Shown: in pieces, positions 1 to 11,225 of the stretch
Layout of the letters: the number at the start of each line of letters is the position of its first letter
Position numbering within the stretch: position 1 is the first letter of the stretch
Assembly: GCA_950022295.1 (NCBI GenBank)
Contig: OX465599.1
Span: 275,239,501-275,303,500, forward strand
DNA length: 64,000 nt
Direction of reading: 5' to 3'
Origin: Bromus sterilis
Taxonomy: Eukaryota; Streptophyta; Magnoliopsida; Poales; Poaceae
Notes under the pieces: model-generated
The model's database searches: none
Seen by the model: the letters and a program-made list of their open reading frames with translations, nothing else
What the model was told of the DNA's origin: nothing
Translations under genes and position numbers: made by a program

Positions 1-205
1 GATTCTTGAAGACACAATAGTACTGAGGAACAAGCAACTGAGACATAAGCGTACCAGGACTGATGCGAATGCTGAGGAACCACGAGTTAGTCTTCCCCGG
101 CGACGGTGAACTCTGGCGACGATAGCAAGAGATCTTGAGGAGCTCAAGGGCGGCGGCGCGAGAGGGAGATGAGATGTGGGGGAAAATGACCGTGGGGTGG
201 GTGGC

Positions 206-213
206 TATTTATA
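206..213 (-). promoter_or_regulatory. TATA-like box in the copia 3' region
   Basis: The minus strand reads CTATAAATAGCC, almost the same core as the TATA box in the 5' LTR at 11962-11969, but the flanking sequence is not homologous. It may be a second promoter inside the 3' region. This is a motif observation only; no transcript is known. Confidence 0.35.
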
Positions 214-554
214 GAGGGGTGAAAGCTGAGGGGTTGAGATTTTTGTGGACAAGATTGCCCCCGACGGTTCGTATTCTCAGTGGTTATCATAATGATGGAT
301 AAGCACGACGTGCGGTAAAATCTCAACCACTAAGTGAAAGATATCGTAACGGATAATCCTTAATTTGGGGAAACTGAGGACATTAAAGATGTTGAGGATG
401 AAGACAAAGGTCTCAGGCTGAGGAATACCTGATTTCCAAATGAACGCATATGAGATAGAAATAATGGATAAGTGAGCACAGAGGGACGGGTCCGATCACG
501 TTCAACTAGATGAAGAAGCAAATGCCGAGGAACAAGAATTATAGGTGAACTTTG

Positions 555-562
555 TTGAGGAC
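555..562. repeat. Target site duplication of hAT element, left copy (TTGAGGAC)
   Basis: The octamer TTGAGGAC lies directly left of the element and again at 5040-5047 directly right of it. Eight base pairs is the duplication length made by hAT transposases. Confidence 0.93.
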
Positions 563-599
563 TCAACCTGGCAATGGGGATTACCCAGCCGGGTATTGC

Positions 600-725
600 C
601 CTCCCATCCCCGTGCCCATGACACCATTTCGGTTTCATCCCCATCCCCATCCCCGCTCACGGGAAAAGAAATTTTCCCATCCCCGTCCCCATCGGGTTTA
701 TCTTCCCCACGGGGAACCCATGGGG
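600..725. repeat. Left subterminal repeat cluster of the hAT element
   Basis: Several copies of CCCATCCCC and the related CATCCCCGT occur close together, with the inverted form GGGGAAC/ATGGGGA at the end of the cluster. A matching cluster lies at 4865-5035. This is the usual position of hAT transposase binding sites; binding is inferred. Confidence 0.6.
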
Positions 726-759
726 AAAGTAATGTACAACACTTCAGCCCAACAAACAA

Positions 760-1105
760 CAATGCATCACTACAAACAACAGCATTTCAGCAGAACAAAC
801 AACAACATTTCAGTTAAACAACATCACTTAAGTAGTTCAGCACAACAAATAGCAGCATTTCATCTAAACAGAAACACTTTAGCTAAACAGGAGCACTTCA
901 GTAATTCCTTTCAACACATAAAACAGCAGCACTTTAGCTGTTCAGCACAACAAATAGCAACATTTCATCTAAATAGCAGCACTTTAGCTAAACAGCAGCA
1001 CTTCAGCACAACCTTTCAACACATAAACAGCAGCACTTAAATTGTTCAGCACATCATTTCAAGTTTTCAACACATAAAACAGCAGCACTTAAGTCATACA
1101 AGTAT
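760..1105. repeat. Degenerate tandem repeat, period about 105 bp, in the hAT 3' flank
   Basis: The phrase TTCAGCACAACAAATAGCA starts at 836 and again at 941, and a worn third copy starts near 1045. Within each unit are shorter echoes of CAGCAGCACTT and TTTCAACACATAAA. The tract lies between the transposase stop and the hAT end and is non-coding. Confidence 0.7.
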
Positions 1106-2790
1106 CTCACAGTTCACAATCGTAAGGACATCACAATTAAAAGTTTACACAAATTTAAGCAAATGTCTTTGCGAATAAAAGAAGAATAACACGCCATCAA
1201 TGATTGAACTTGAACATGGCAGCTTCCACATCTCTCTTCTTCATGAAGAATCAAGCACAGCTTTCCAGATCTGGTGGGGGCAAAACCTACACAAGAACAA
1301 GATATGAGATCACACACATAATTTAAAACTTCCAAACTATGCACATTAGTAGTAATAGCAATGAGGATTTACTTCACCTCTTGATTGTCTTGGAGACAAG
1401 TCCAGAAGCTTGTTGAGTTGCCATTGTTGCCATCTACAAGAGCACAATGTAGTATAAGTGAACATGTAAAGAAACATGGCAACAAGATGAAAATGAATAA
1501 ACAAAAGCACACACACCTTTATATTTGTTCCTTATCCAATCTTGTGAGCACATAAGAGCCTCTAACATTTCTGGAGTAAGACTACAACGATGATCACTTA
1601 GAACTCTACTACTGGTGCTGAATGCTGATTCTGAAGCAACGGTGCTGACCGGAATTGCAAATATGTCACGGGTTAGCATCCGCAAAGTAGGATAGCGTGC
1701 TCCAGCCACTTTCCACCAATCCAAGACATGAAAATGTTCTTTTGAAAGTGGAACTAGCTCATCTTCCAAGTAGCGGTCTAACTCAGATTTCATCCTAAAG
1801 GTTGCTGGTCTTTCTTCAGCAACACGTTCATTGAAGAGTGACATAAGGGCTGGGGGCTTGCATTGAAGAAAAAGAGGAAGAAGGGGTTGATTCATCATCT
1901 TCCTTCTCAACATTGTATTCCTCTAACAATTGGTATAATTTGGTAACTAAATCTGCCACATGCCCCTCACATTCCACAGAAGAAGGGTTGACACCATGCA
2001 ACATAGCAAAGCAAACAAGCAACATGTCATTTTTGTAGCGAGGATCTAGAATTGTAGCCATGCCCATTAGACATTGAATATCAGTCCAATATTTATTGAA
2101 CTTCTCTGTCATGCTAGCTGACATGGCTTCTATCACATCATTGCCACATGTTGACCATTGTCTCATGTTCATTTTGATCTCACAAATCTTGGGAAAATAT
2201 ATGTTCGCTGTTACATAATTGGTTCCAGAAAATAGTTCGGTGATGTCAAAGAACAACCGCAACCTCTCTACTACATGCATGGAAAATCCCATTCTTCCTC
2301 ACTAGGGAGACTCTCATATTGTTTGTCAACCTTGTTTAATCTCACAAAAACAGATCTATATGGGAGAGCCACACTAAGCATTGTGAAAGTTGAATTCCAT
2401 GTAGTTTTGCAATCAAGTATTAACCTTCTAGTAATTGTGACCTTTTGATACTTTGCTATTTACTCAAACTTCTCTACTCTCTTTGGTGTAGCAGTCCAAT
2501 AGGCAACACTATCTCTAATCTTTTCTATGGCTGGTTTCATAGCATCTAAGCCATCTTTGACAATAAGATTCAATATATGTGCACAACAACGCATGTGAAG
2601 CAAGGTACCTTTGAGCATGAGCTTAGTTTTTCCTATCTTGGTCACTAACAATTCAACCGCCTTGTCATTAGTGGTGCAATTGTCGACCGTCACAGCTGAT
2701 AGCTTCTCATCAAGATTCCAAGATATCAAAGTTTCGTGAAGTTCTTCAGCTATAACTTCTGCTGTGTGAGGAGCTGGCACATAAATAAAC

Positions 2791-3048
2791 CTACATAACC
2801 AACAAGTATACTTTAGAACATGCACAATACTAACAAAACAACAACATATGTTCATAAGACAGCACCATATATTGACAAGAACACACACTATACTAACAAA
2901 ACAGCAGCACATGTTCATAGGACAACAACATATATTAACAAGAACACACGCTATACTAACAAAACAGCAGCACATGTTCATAAGACAACATCATATATTG
3001 ACAAGAACACATGCTATACTAACAAAACAGCAGCACAAGTTCATATAC
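2791..3048 (-). other. Intron 3 of hAT transposase, filled by tandem repeats
   Basis: The donor is AG|GTATATG at 3048 and the acceptor TATGTAG at 2791. Splicing restores the colinear motif SVIMR-FIYVPAPHT of hAT proteins. Almost all of the 258-bp intron is a 63-bp tandem repeat, described separately. Confidence 0.8.
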
Positions 3049-3050
3049 CT
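2818..3050. repeat. 63-bp tandem repeat, about 3.6 copies, inside a transposase intron
   Basis: The phrase ATACTAACAAAACA starts at 2827, 2890, 2953 and 3016, which gives a constant 63-bp period. The period is a multiple of three, so the minus strand stays open through the array and makes a spurious Cys-rich translation with a 21-residue repeat. Confidence 0.9.
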
Positions 3051-4864
3051 CATGATAACACTCCTAAGCTTCCAAGAATCATCAATGAAATGGGGTGTGA
3101 TTGCCATATAACCCTTTTTTTGGTTGTCGGCTGTCCACATATCAGTAGTAATGTCTACTCTAGATTTATTTCCAGCCATATACTCAATAGCCTTCTTCCT
3201 TTCATCTTTGTATGCATCCAGAATATCCTTTCTACGAATGAATTAGACACAAGTTAGTAGTCACATATTGAAGAAGGTTACCAATATGGCAATGCATATA
3301 AAAAAGAATGAAGGAAATCTACCTAATAGTGTTTCTTGTCACCATTTTAAATAACGGTTGAAGAGCACTAACAAATCTTCGAAAACCTGCATGGTCGACT
3401 ATAGATAAGGGATACTCATGCACCACAATCATGGATGCTAGCACCCTTCTAGCAAGATCTTGATCAAATGTGTAGTTCTCTACTGATGCTTTTCCTTGGC
3501 TAGCAGAACTAAATCTCAAAGATGATTGACTAAGGGTTTTACCCCTGGTCTTGATCTTTTTCAAAACACAAATACCTAAATGGTAATGAAGATGCTTGGT
3601 CCCATGCTTTGGGTATCCTCCGAGCGGCTTATTGCAATACATACACTTTGCCTTCCACTCTCCTGCAATCTTAACTCTCTTGAACTCAGCCCACACAGTC
3701 GAGGTAAGTTTTCTTTTAGAAGCGACTTCCTCAATTTCTTCCTCCTCTTCAGCCCCATCTTCCACTGCTTCGTTCCCTGCAACCCCATCTTCCTCTCCAT
3801 TCGAAACAAGAATAGCATCTTCATCCTCCTCCGCAAACTCATGATAATCAACGGACTCGTCGAAATCAGCATCCTCTTCCATGTGACCAGTTTGAGGTGC
3901 ACTTCCAGTCCCTGAATACACAACTAAAGCTTGGGCTGCTTGGCCACCACTTTTTGTTGACAGTGGTGTCGACACAATGCCACTGTAGATGTAAAAAATA
4001 ACAACTATGCCTTAATAACAATGACATTGCATATGTTCCTACTCCCTACACACAAAACGAGTAATGGACTAGTGTAAGATTTGAGTGATTCTTACCCAAT
4101 CTCCGAGTTCTTCCCGTTGATGGACGTGGGTGGACTTGCACGGTTCTTGCCAGTGATTGAAGATGATGGACTCGGTGGAGGCTTGCCGCTGGATGGAGGA
4201 TTCGGTTTGGGGGGGCGTCCTCCTCCTCTCCTAGTGCTCCCACGACCAGCTCGTCCCCCACCCCTCACTACTCTGGTGACGGTGGCGTGAGGAGTCAGAC
4301 GAGGGGAAGCTCGTGTGGGGACTGTGGGCGGCATAGCTCGGGTCAGGGGGTCTCGGCGGGGTGCAGAGGGCTTGCAGCCTTGCGAGCCGTGGTCGTCGCT
4401 CTGGATCCTCGAGGCAGACGGTGGGAAGTGGCCGGCGGGCAGTGGCCGGCGGGCGCGGTCAGGGCCAGACTGTTGCCGGCGGGATATGTGTCGTGATGGG
4501 ACGGGGGGGGGGGGGTCGCGAGGTGGGGATGAGGCAGGAGGGAGCAAGGCGGATGACGGGCAGTCGCCGGCGGCGGCGGACAATGGCCGGCGGGAACTCT
4601 GGAATCTGGATCGAGATCAAGAAGGGCGCAGGGTAGTGGGCTAGTGGCGGGTGTGTCCCTCGCGGGGTGGGGATGGGGTGGAGGAAGGGAGGCTGCGAGG
4701 GAGAGGGAGTGAGGCAAGGGTGAGAAAGGGGTCACGCATGGGATATTAGGTCAAGATATGTTGGGATTTTTTGGGCCAGTTTTTCTGGGTCAGTTTTCTT
4801 GGGCCAGTTTTTTTTAAGTGTTACTGAGTTACTGATTTATAGGTTTAGGTGTAAATCTTTATGG

Positions 4865-5039
4865 GTAAGGCGGGTATCGGGGATGGGTAATGACATGCCG
4901 TCCCCATCCCCATTTACCCACTGGGTAAGTCATTTGACCCAATAGCTTCCCCATGGGTATAACAACTGGCATATCCCCGTCGCCTAATAGATTAATTACC
5001 CGTGGGGACATGGGTAACGGTTAACCATTGCCAGCTTGA
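4865..5039. repeat. Right subterminal repeat cluster and terminal inverted repeat of the hAT element
   Basis: Repeated GGGGATGGGTAA, CCCCATCCCC and CCCATGGGTA words lead into the terminal repeat that ends at 5039. The cluster mirrors 600-725. Confidence 0.6.
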
Positions 5040-5047
5040 TTGAGGAC
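5040..5047. repeat. Target site duplication of hAT element, right copy (TTGAGGAC)
   Basis: Identical to 555-562 and adjoining the terminal inverted repeat. Confidence 0.93.
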
Positions 5048-5311
5048 AAACACGTTAATCATCAGGATGAAGACTTCAACTGAAGAAACTGAGGATCAAC
5101 AAATCCTGAGGAATTTGGGCGGTGGCGCTACCCACCTTATAGGGAATGAGACACTTGATGCCATACAATTGTCGTATGGATCTTGAGTCAATTCCACGTT
5201 AATTTCTTCACACATAGCAAGGTAGTTCCTCATGAATTGAGGAGTACGACACATCGTGTGTTGTACATCAGAATTCTTCATTATTGTTTAAGCGTTAGGA
5301 TGTGTGTCCAT
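5048..5311 (-). mobile_element. Copia 3' internal region, pol-proximal part
   Basis: This follows the pol stop at 5312. A 60-residue open frame (5096-5281, minus) begins MKNSDVQHTMCRTPQFM and is not recognised. It could be the start of an accessory 3' reading frame, which some SIRE-type elements have, or chance. Confidence 0.45.
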
Positions 5312-6883
5312 TCACTGGACGTTTGAGGAATCTAAGATATTTAGCTCACACCTCAGAGTGCTAAAACGCTTCTCATCCAAAGGCTTAGTAAATATATCAG
5401 CAAGTTGGTCTTCAGTCTTCACGTGGGTGATGACGATGTCTTCCTTCAATACATGATCCCGAAGAAAGTGATACCGAATCTCAATGTGCTTCGTCCTCGA
5501 GTGTTGTACTGGATTCTGAGATATCTTGATGGCGCTCTCATTGTCACATAGTAGTGGTACTTTCTTCAGGTTGATGCTGTAGTCCTTCAGAGTTTGCTTC
5601 ATCCAAAGAAGCTGTGAGCAGCTTGCACCAGCAAAGTTGTATTCAGCTTCAGCAGTGGAGAGGGAGACGCAGTTCTGCTTCTTCGATGACCAGCACACCA
5701 GAGAGCGTCCGAGGAAATGAAATGTTCCTGAGGTAGACTTTCGATCCACTCGATCTCCAGCATAATCTGAGTCTGAGTACCCAACGAGATCCAGCTGTGT
5801 GCCTTTTGGATACCATAAGCCTAGCGACGGGGTGTGAGCAAAATATCGAACAATTCGTTTCACCGCTTGGTGATGCGATTCCTTAGGTTCCGCTTGGAAT
5901 CGGGCACACATGCAAACGCTCAACATTATATCAGGCCTAGATGCACATAGATATAGCAGATAACCTATCATAGAACGGTATACCTTTTGATCGTAGTCCT
6001 TGCCATTTTCATCAGGGCCGAGTTGCCCATTTGTAGGCATCGGTGTCTTGATACCCTTGCAGTCTTTCATCCCGAATTTCTTCAGGCACTCTTTGAGGTA
6101 CTTCTCCTGAGAGATGAAGATGCCGTTGCGTTGTTGACGAATTTGAAGTCCCAAGAAGAACTTCAGTTCGCCCATCATGGACATCTGATACTGTTCACTC
6201 ATCAAGAATGCAAATTCTTCACTGTATTTCTTGTTAGTGCATCCAAATATAATGTCATCAACATAGATTTGACATATGAATAATGCATCATCATATCGGT
6301 TTGTGAAAAGAGTTGGATCGAGGGAACCAGATTTGAAGCCCTTGCTGATGGGGAAGTCCCTTAGCGTGTCATACCAAGCCCGAGGGGCTTGCTTCTGTCC
6401 ATATAGTGCTTTCTTCAATCTTTACACCATATCAGGTTTCTTCGCGTCTTCAAAACCTGGGGGTTGAGCAACATATACTTCTTCCTCGATATTACCATTG
6501 AGGAATGCACTTTTCACATCCATTTGATATAACTTGATATTATGATGGTTAGCAAATGCAAGCATAATACGAATGGACTCAAGTCTAGCAACAGGAGCAA
6601 AGGTTTCACCGAAGTCGATCCCCTCAACTTGTGTGTATCCTTGTGCTATGAGACGAGCTTTGTTTTTGATGACTTGTCCATCTTCATTGAGTTTGTTGCG
6701 GTAGATCCACTTCGTGCCGATGACATTGTGAACTCGAGGATCAGGCCGTTTGACTAGTTCCCAAACATCATTCAGTTTGAACTGAAGAAGTTCATCTTGC
6801 ATCGCCTGAACCCATTCCGCTTCTTGGAATGCCTCAATTACTTTGGTGGGCTCTGAAATTGATACAAACGAGAAAATTCCCAC
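5312..6883 (-). pseudogene. Copia reverse transcriptase and RNase H
   Basis: The upstream frame (6883-6422) has the copia RT start (EWVQAMQDELLQFKLNDVWEL) and KARLIAQGYTQVEGIDF with the FAPVARL motif. It ends in a stop at 6422-6424. The next frame (6418-5312, 368 residues) begins KKALYGQKQAPRAWY, carries the catalytic YVDD at about residue 52, and goes into RNase H with YSDSDYAGD, STAEAEY and the C-terminal LADIFTKPL. This second frame is uninterrupted to its stop. Only one stop separates the two frames. Role when intact: copying element RNA into DNA inside the virus-like particle. Confidence 0.92.
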
Positions 6884-8304
6884 AAAAGTTAGCTATACGA
6901 TTAGCTCTTTCACGAGTGAGAGGACCTGGTAGATTGACGTCGGCGAGGATTCTGTCCACTTGAAATTCATTCGCCACGCGAGGAATACGAGGTGGATGAT
7001 CTTGAGGCACATCGTCTTCACTGCTTTCAGATTCATTGGCATCTGCTTCAGGTGCTTCAGGAGCTTCAGGGGTCTCAGGAGCCTCAGGATCAGGATCGTT
7101 TGCATCAGGATTTCGATGTTCTTCAGGAGCAGGAGGTATGTGTGTTTCTTCAGGATGATCCACATGAATGATATCACCAGCACCCATCTTCTTGATCTGT
7201 TCTTCAGGTGGGGCTTCATCTAGATCAGGTGTCAGTGCTCTCTTTGCGAGCCGTCAGATTCATCAAACCGCACATCTACAGTCTCAAAAATTTTATGATG
7301 ACTAATGTTGTAGACTCTGTAAGTGTGCGAGTTGATACCATAACCAAGCATGAAACCCTCACATGCTTTGGATGCAAACTTGGACTGGTGATCAGGATCA
7401 CGAATCCATCAAGGTGCACCAAATACTTTGAAGTAACTCACATTGGGTTTCGTACCGACCATTAGCTCATATGATGTTTTGTTGAAAAACTTGTGAAGGT
7501 ACACTCGATTGACGATGTGGCATGCAGTGCTGATTGCTTCAGCCCACCACATGAGTGGCGTGTTGTACTCAGCGAGCATCGAGCGAGCCATCTCGATGAG
7601 GGTTCGGTTCTTCCTCTCAACAACTCCATTCTGCTGAGGACTGTAAGGTGCTGAGAACTCATGGGTGATTCCCAAGTCGTCGAGGAATTCTTCCACACCG
7701 ATGTTCTTGAACTCAGTGTCGTTGTCGCTTCAAATGTGCTTGATCTTCATGTTGTAGTTGTTCATGACTCGCTGGGCGAAGCGCTTGAAGATAGCTGGGG
7801 TTTCTGACTTATAGAGAAGAAAATGCACCAAGTGTATCATGAGAAGTCATCAACAATAACAAGACCATACATACTACCTCCAAAGCTTGAATACTTTGGA
7901 GGACCGAATAGATCCATGTGAAGCAGTTCCAGAGGTCTTGTAGTCTTCATGATGGTCTTCGCTGGATGCTTGGCCTTGGTCATCTTTCCGACTTCGCACG
8001 CACCACATAGCCGGTCCTTTGAGAATCTGATTTCCTCAATCCCGATGACATGTTTCTTTAGGACCAGTTTTTGGAGATTCCTCATTCCGGCGTGGCCGAG
8101 TCGTCGATGCCATAGCCCGCACTCTGAGGCCCGAGCCATGAGGCACGTAGCAACCCGAGGACCTTCAGAAAAATCTACAATATACAGATCACCTTTCCTA
8201 ACTCCAGTGAAGACAATGGAGTTATCGCTAACCATATAGACTACACAACCATATTTTCCGAAGAGAACAATGAGATCAAGATCACATAGCATAGAGACAG
8301 ACAT
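6884..8304 (-). pseudogene. Copia integrase, with GAG-pre-integrase zinc region
   Basis: Frame 8304-7837 contains HRRLGHAGMRNLQKL and CGACEVGKMTKAKHP, the HHCC zinc-binding module before integrase, then LELLHMDLFGP with the first catalytic Asp. After frame breaks, 7696-7409 has FSAPYSPQQNGVVERKNRTL with the catalytic Glu, and the chain continues to a Glu/Pro-rich linker at 7187-6893. Several stops and shifts separate the pieces, so no functional integrase is made. Confidence 0.88.
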
Positions 8305-8549
8305 CAGGTTGTTCCGAGGGATTCAACAAGAATGACTTTGTCAATGTGTTGGTCTTGAGAGATAGCAACTCTGCCAATACCCAATACCTTACTTTTACCT
8401 TTATCAACGAAGGTGATGGTTTTCTTTGAAGAAGGACTCAGAGATGATTCCACGAGAAGGCTTCTGTCACCAGTCATGTGATTTGTGCATCCACTGTCCA
8501 TCACCCATTCAGTCTTTCCCTGCAAAGGAATTAGTATCTCATACAGCAA
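8304..8549 (-). pseudogene. Copia aspartic protease fragment
   Basis: The open frame contains WVMDSGCTNHMTGD, the active-site motif of copia proteases (Asp-Ser-Gly), about 17 residues from its start. It lies between gag and integrase, as expected. It is cut off from both by stops. Confidence 0.85.
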
Positions 8550-9600
8550 GTTATGAGCCAGTCTCAGTTTGAAGAATTTATGGTTCCTCAGAATTAATTC
8601 CTCAAGATGTTCCTCAGGATTGATTCTATGAAACCAAACGATATAATATCTCCTTCAACTGACTCAAATGATGTTATCCTGGGCATATGATCTGCAGAAT
8701 TTATGATTGGCTCAGCACATGTCCCTGCAAAGATGATCAGTTCTTCTTTACCACCCACATCTTAATGGGTGGTTTTGAAGTATATAAGGACTGATGAGAA
8801 CGATGAGACCTAATGGGACATGAGATGGTGGTATCAGGATAAACAAACGAATAAGCATTCTTATGAGGAGCTTCCCTGTGGATAAAATGGTTAGCTGAGA
8901 CATAATGATAATCATTTCCATTTGAGGTATCGTCCTCAGATAATACCCTCAGCTCATTTGCATCTGCATTCACAGGGAGGTTAGTGATGAGGTCCTTCTG
9001 AACCCAGATCTTCTTGACTGGAGGACCGTTCCTACAGTTAGTTCCGATGTATCTGGCGAATACCTAACCATTGACACCTTTAAAAAGTTTATAGTTTGAG
9101 TCAAATGACTCAATCACCACATCTGAGGAAGCAGTATCATAACCAGATAAAGTATAGGGCTCAGGAGGAGGCATCTTTGAAAAAACCCAAGTGGTCTTTG
9201 GATATTGTTCAGGTTTCCAGTAAGACCCATCAACTTGAGGTTTCGAGTGAACACGCCACCTTCTTTCCTTAGATTCCTGTTGAGGATCTATTTCTTGAGA
9301 ATGTCACAAAGAATCTGATGCCCTTTCAGACACTTGAACATAGCGGTTTCCAGTAGAATCTTCAACCTAGCATTTTCTTCAGCAATGTCTATGGTATCCT
9401 CAGATGAGGGGTTAGATACCATAGAAGCAATTGAAACAACAGAGTCTGAAGACATTGAAGAACTAGGCACAGAAGTGATACGGTCATGTTCAATGCATTT
9501 TAAACAGGGAGGATTAAATCCTTCTTGTGGCATGATGATCTGTTGGGAGAGGATTGAATCATTTTCTTTCCTTAGTACATCATGAGACATTCTCACACGT
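8550..9600 (-). pseudogene. Decayed gag-protease linker and gag C-terminal coiled region
   Basis: The frame 9596-9288 (RMSHDVLRKENDSILSQQ...) and frame 8973-8737 continue the gag polyprotein between its knuckle and the protease. The sequence is rich in Ser, Glu and Leu and could form coiled coil. Stops break it several times. No known domain is recognised. Confidence 0.55.
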
Positions 9601-9769
9601 TCAAGTTCTTACTTTGTCATGAGAAACTCATGAGCCAACTTCTCATGATCGGTGAGGAGTGCCTCATGACGATTGATTAAGTCATCAAACTTTGACTGAA
9701 GAATTTTTTATTCATCAGTCAAATTTTTAGTCTTCGTCATTTCCTCAACCAACATATCATCACTCTTGT

Positions 9770-10538
9770 TTAGTGAGGTCTGAATATTTTCAAGTGCACG
9801 TTATTGCTTAGATGAAAGTTTAGCAAGTTTAGCATAGTTTTCATCAGGTTCTTCATCAGAGGGATCATCAGATGATGAGTAAGTAGATACCTTGGAGGAC
9901 TTATCCATGAAGCAGAAGGCAGGGGTGGTGTATTCAGCTTCATCATCAACATGTGATGGATCAGATTCCTCAGTGCTGAAGATTGACTTGGAGACAAGCG
10001 AAGTGGCAAGAGCCAGACCAGCCACACCCTCATATTCTTCAGATTCATCTTCCTCAGCATCAGGATCGGAACCAGATTCTTCAGAGTCCAATTCTTTGCC
10101 GAGATATGCGCGAGCCTTACGGGAGTTGTTGTTCCTATATCCAGCAGACTTTGAGGATCTTGAGGATTTCTTCTTTGTCTTTTCATCAGAACTGTCATCT
10201 TTCCCTTTCTTATTCTTCTTCTTCTTCTTCTTCTTCTTCAGTTTAGCTTCCTTTTCCCAAAGAGGACACTCAGCGATGTAATGCCCAGGTTTCTTGCATT
10301 TGTGGCAGACTCTCTTTCTTGTCTCAACAGAGTCATCATCTTTGCTTTTTCTTGAGGAGGATCTTGAGGAATTTCCGAAGCGTTTCTTCTTCGTGAATCT
10401 TTGGAATTTTCTGGTGAGGAGAGCAAGTTCCTGGCTGAGGGTTTCAGGATCATCAGAATCAGCCTCAGACTCTTCATCAGAGAACACTTTTTGTGCCTTA
10501 GCTTTTAGCGCGCAGACTTTTGGCGTGGAGCTGTACAA
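9770..10538 (-). pseudogene. Copia gag nucleocapsid part with CCHC zinc knuckle
   Basis: The 245-residue open frame (10538-9801) has CHKCKKPGHYIAEC (C-x2-C-x4-H-x4-C), typical of retrotransposon nucleocapsid. It is followed by a lysine run encoded by a (TTC)n tract at about 10207-10240 and by an acidic Ser/Glu/Asp tail. Role: packaging of element RNA. The frame is separated from the N-terminal gag by a stop near 10541. Confidence 0.88.
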
Positions 10539-10541
10539 GTA

Positions 10542-11159
10542 TCATTTTTCAGAGAGCTTTAGCTCATGAGCATTGAGGCACTCAAGAATGTCAGCAGGAT
10601 CCAGAGTCTTGAAATCAGGCCTTTCTTGAATCATCAGCGATAGGAACTCAAACGAGTCATCCAGAGACCTCAGTAGTTTCTTCACCACCTCATGATTTGT
10701 GATATCAGCGGCACCCAGTGCTTGAAGTTCATTGGATATGTCAGTGTGTCTGTCAAAGGTTTGTTGCACATGCTCGTTGTCTAGCCTCTTGAACCTGTTG
10801 AAGAGACTGCGAAGTGTATCAACTCGAGAGTCTCGTTCAGCGGAGACTCCTTCATTAACTTTTGACAGCCTTGTCCATATCTTCTTTGCAGTATCCAGGC
10901 CACTGATACGGTTGAACTAAGCCTTATTGAGGTGGCCGCCAAGAATGCTTCGAGCTTTTGCATCAAGCTGCCAGTTCTTCTTGACAATTTCAGGAGCAGT
11001 CATCAGAGTAGCTTCACGAATGCCTTGATAAACAATATACCACAGGTCCTTGTCAATGGCTTCAAGATGCATCCTCATCTTGTTCTTCCAGTAAGGGTAG
11101 TCTGTCCCGTCGAAGATGGGGCAGTTTGAGGCAACGCTCATTGTACCTGAGGTCGACAT
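10542..11159 (-). pseudogene. Copia gag N-terminal (capsid) part
   Basis: It starts at ATG 11159, 49 bases after the end of the primer site. The opening has CPIFDGTDYPYWKNKMRMHL, the usual plant copia gag start. After a break near 10917 the chain resumes, with LRSLFNRFKRLDNEHVQ and VVKKLLRSLDDSFEFLSLM (UBN2-type gag). At least one stop or shift lies inside. Confidence 0.88.
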
Positions 11160-11207
11160 AACAAAAACTCCAGGTGGTTAAACCGAATCACACAGAACAA
11201 GGGAGTA

Positions 11208-11225
11208 CCTTGCTCTGATACCAAT
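11208..11225 (-). other. Primer binding site of the SIRE-like copia
   Basis: Immediately inside the LTR the minus strand reads ATTGGTATCAGAGC, the common plant site complementary to the 3' end of initiator tRNA-Met. Confidence 0.85.

Larger units (their letters stand above)
1..562 (-). mobile_element. 3' internal region of the SIRE-like copia, distal part
   Basis: This stretch continues the copia sequence found at 5048-5311, because the two pieces are joined by the same 8-bp target duplication around the hAT element. It is rich in CCTCAG and CTTCAG words, like the rest of the copia. No pol or gag domain was seen. Short minus-strand open frames exist but match nothing I recognise. It contains a TATA-like box at 206-213. 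Confidence 0.6.
1369..4583 (-). pseudogene. hAT transposase gene, five exons, inactivated
   Basis: Proposed exons on the minus strand are 4583-4096, 3982-3323, 3231-3049, 2790-1517 and 1433-1369. All introns are GT-AG and all joins keep frame. Exon 2 encodes a BED zinc finger (Cys-Met-Tyr-Cys near 3650, followed by His-rich HLHYHLGIC). Exons 3-4 carry the hAT core (DITTDMWTADNQKKGYMAIT, then CCAHILNLIVKDGL). The C-terminal dimerisation region (DWWKVAGARYPTL, ASESAFSTSSRVLS, LTPEMLEALMCSQDWIRNKY) lies at about 1730-1517. The gene is dead. There is a TAA at 2460-2462 within an otherwise colinear hAT protein, a frameshift near 2278-2292 and another near 1845-1860. Expected role when intact: cut-and-paste transposition in the nucleus. 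The start at 4583 is a guess, because the N-terminal part is low complexity. Confidence 0.88.
563..5039 (-). mobile_element. Complete hAT DNA transposon, 4477 bp
   Basis: The left end reads TCAACCTGGCAATGG and the right end, reverse complemented, reads TCAAGCTGGCAATGG, giving a 15-bp terminal inverted repeat with one mismatch. Perfect 8-bp target duplications flank it. Subterminal GC-rich words (CCATCCCC, GGGTA and their complements) are clustered at both ends, as in other hAT elements where transposase binds. Inside is one minus-strand transposase gene with BED finger, catalytic core and C-terminal dimerisation region. The element is inserted in the 3' region of the copia. The transposase is broken, so movement would need a helper. 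Confidence 0.93.

Noticed and set aside
2460..3179. Cys-rich repeated protein on the minus strand (MNMCCCFVSIACVLVNI repeats)
   Set aside because: It is the translation of a 63-bp tandem repeat inside an intron; splicing 3049 to 2790 restores the colinear hAT protein.
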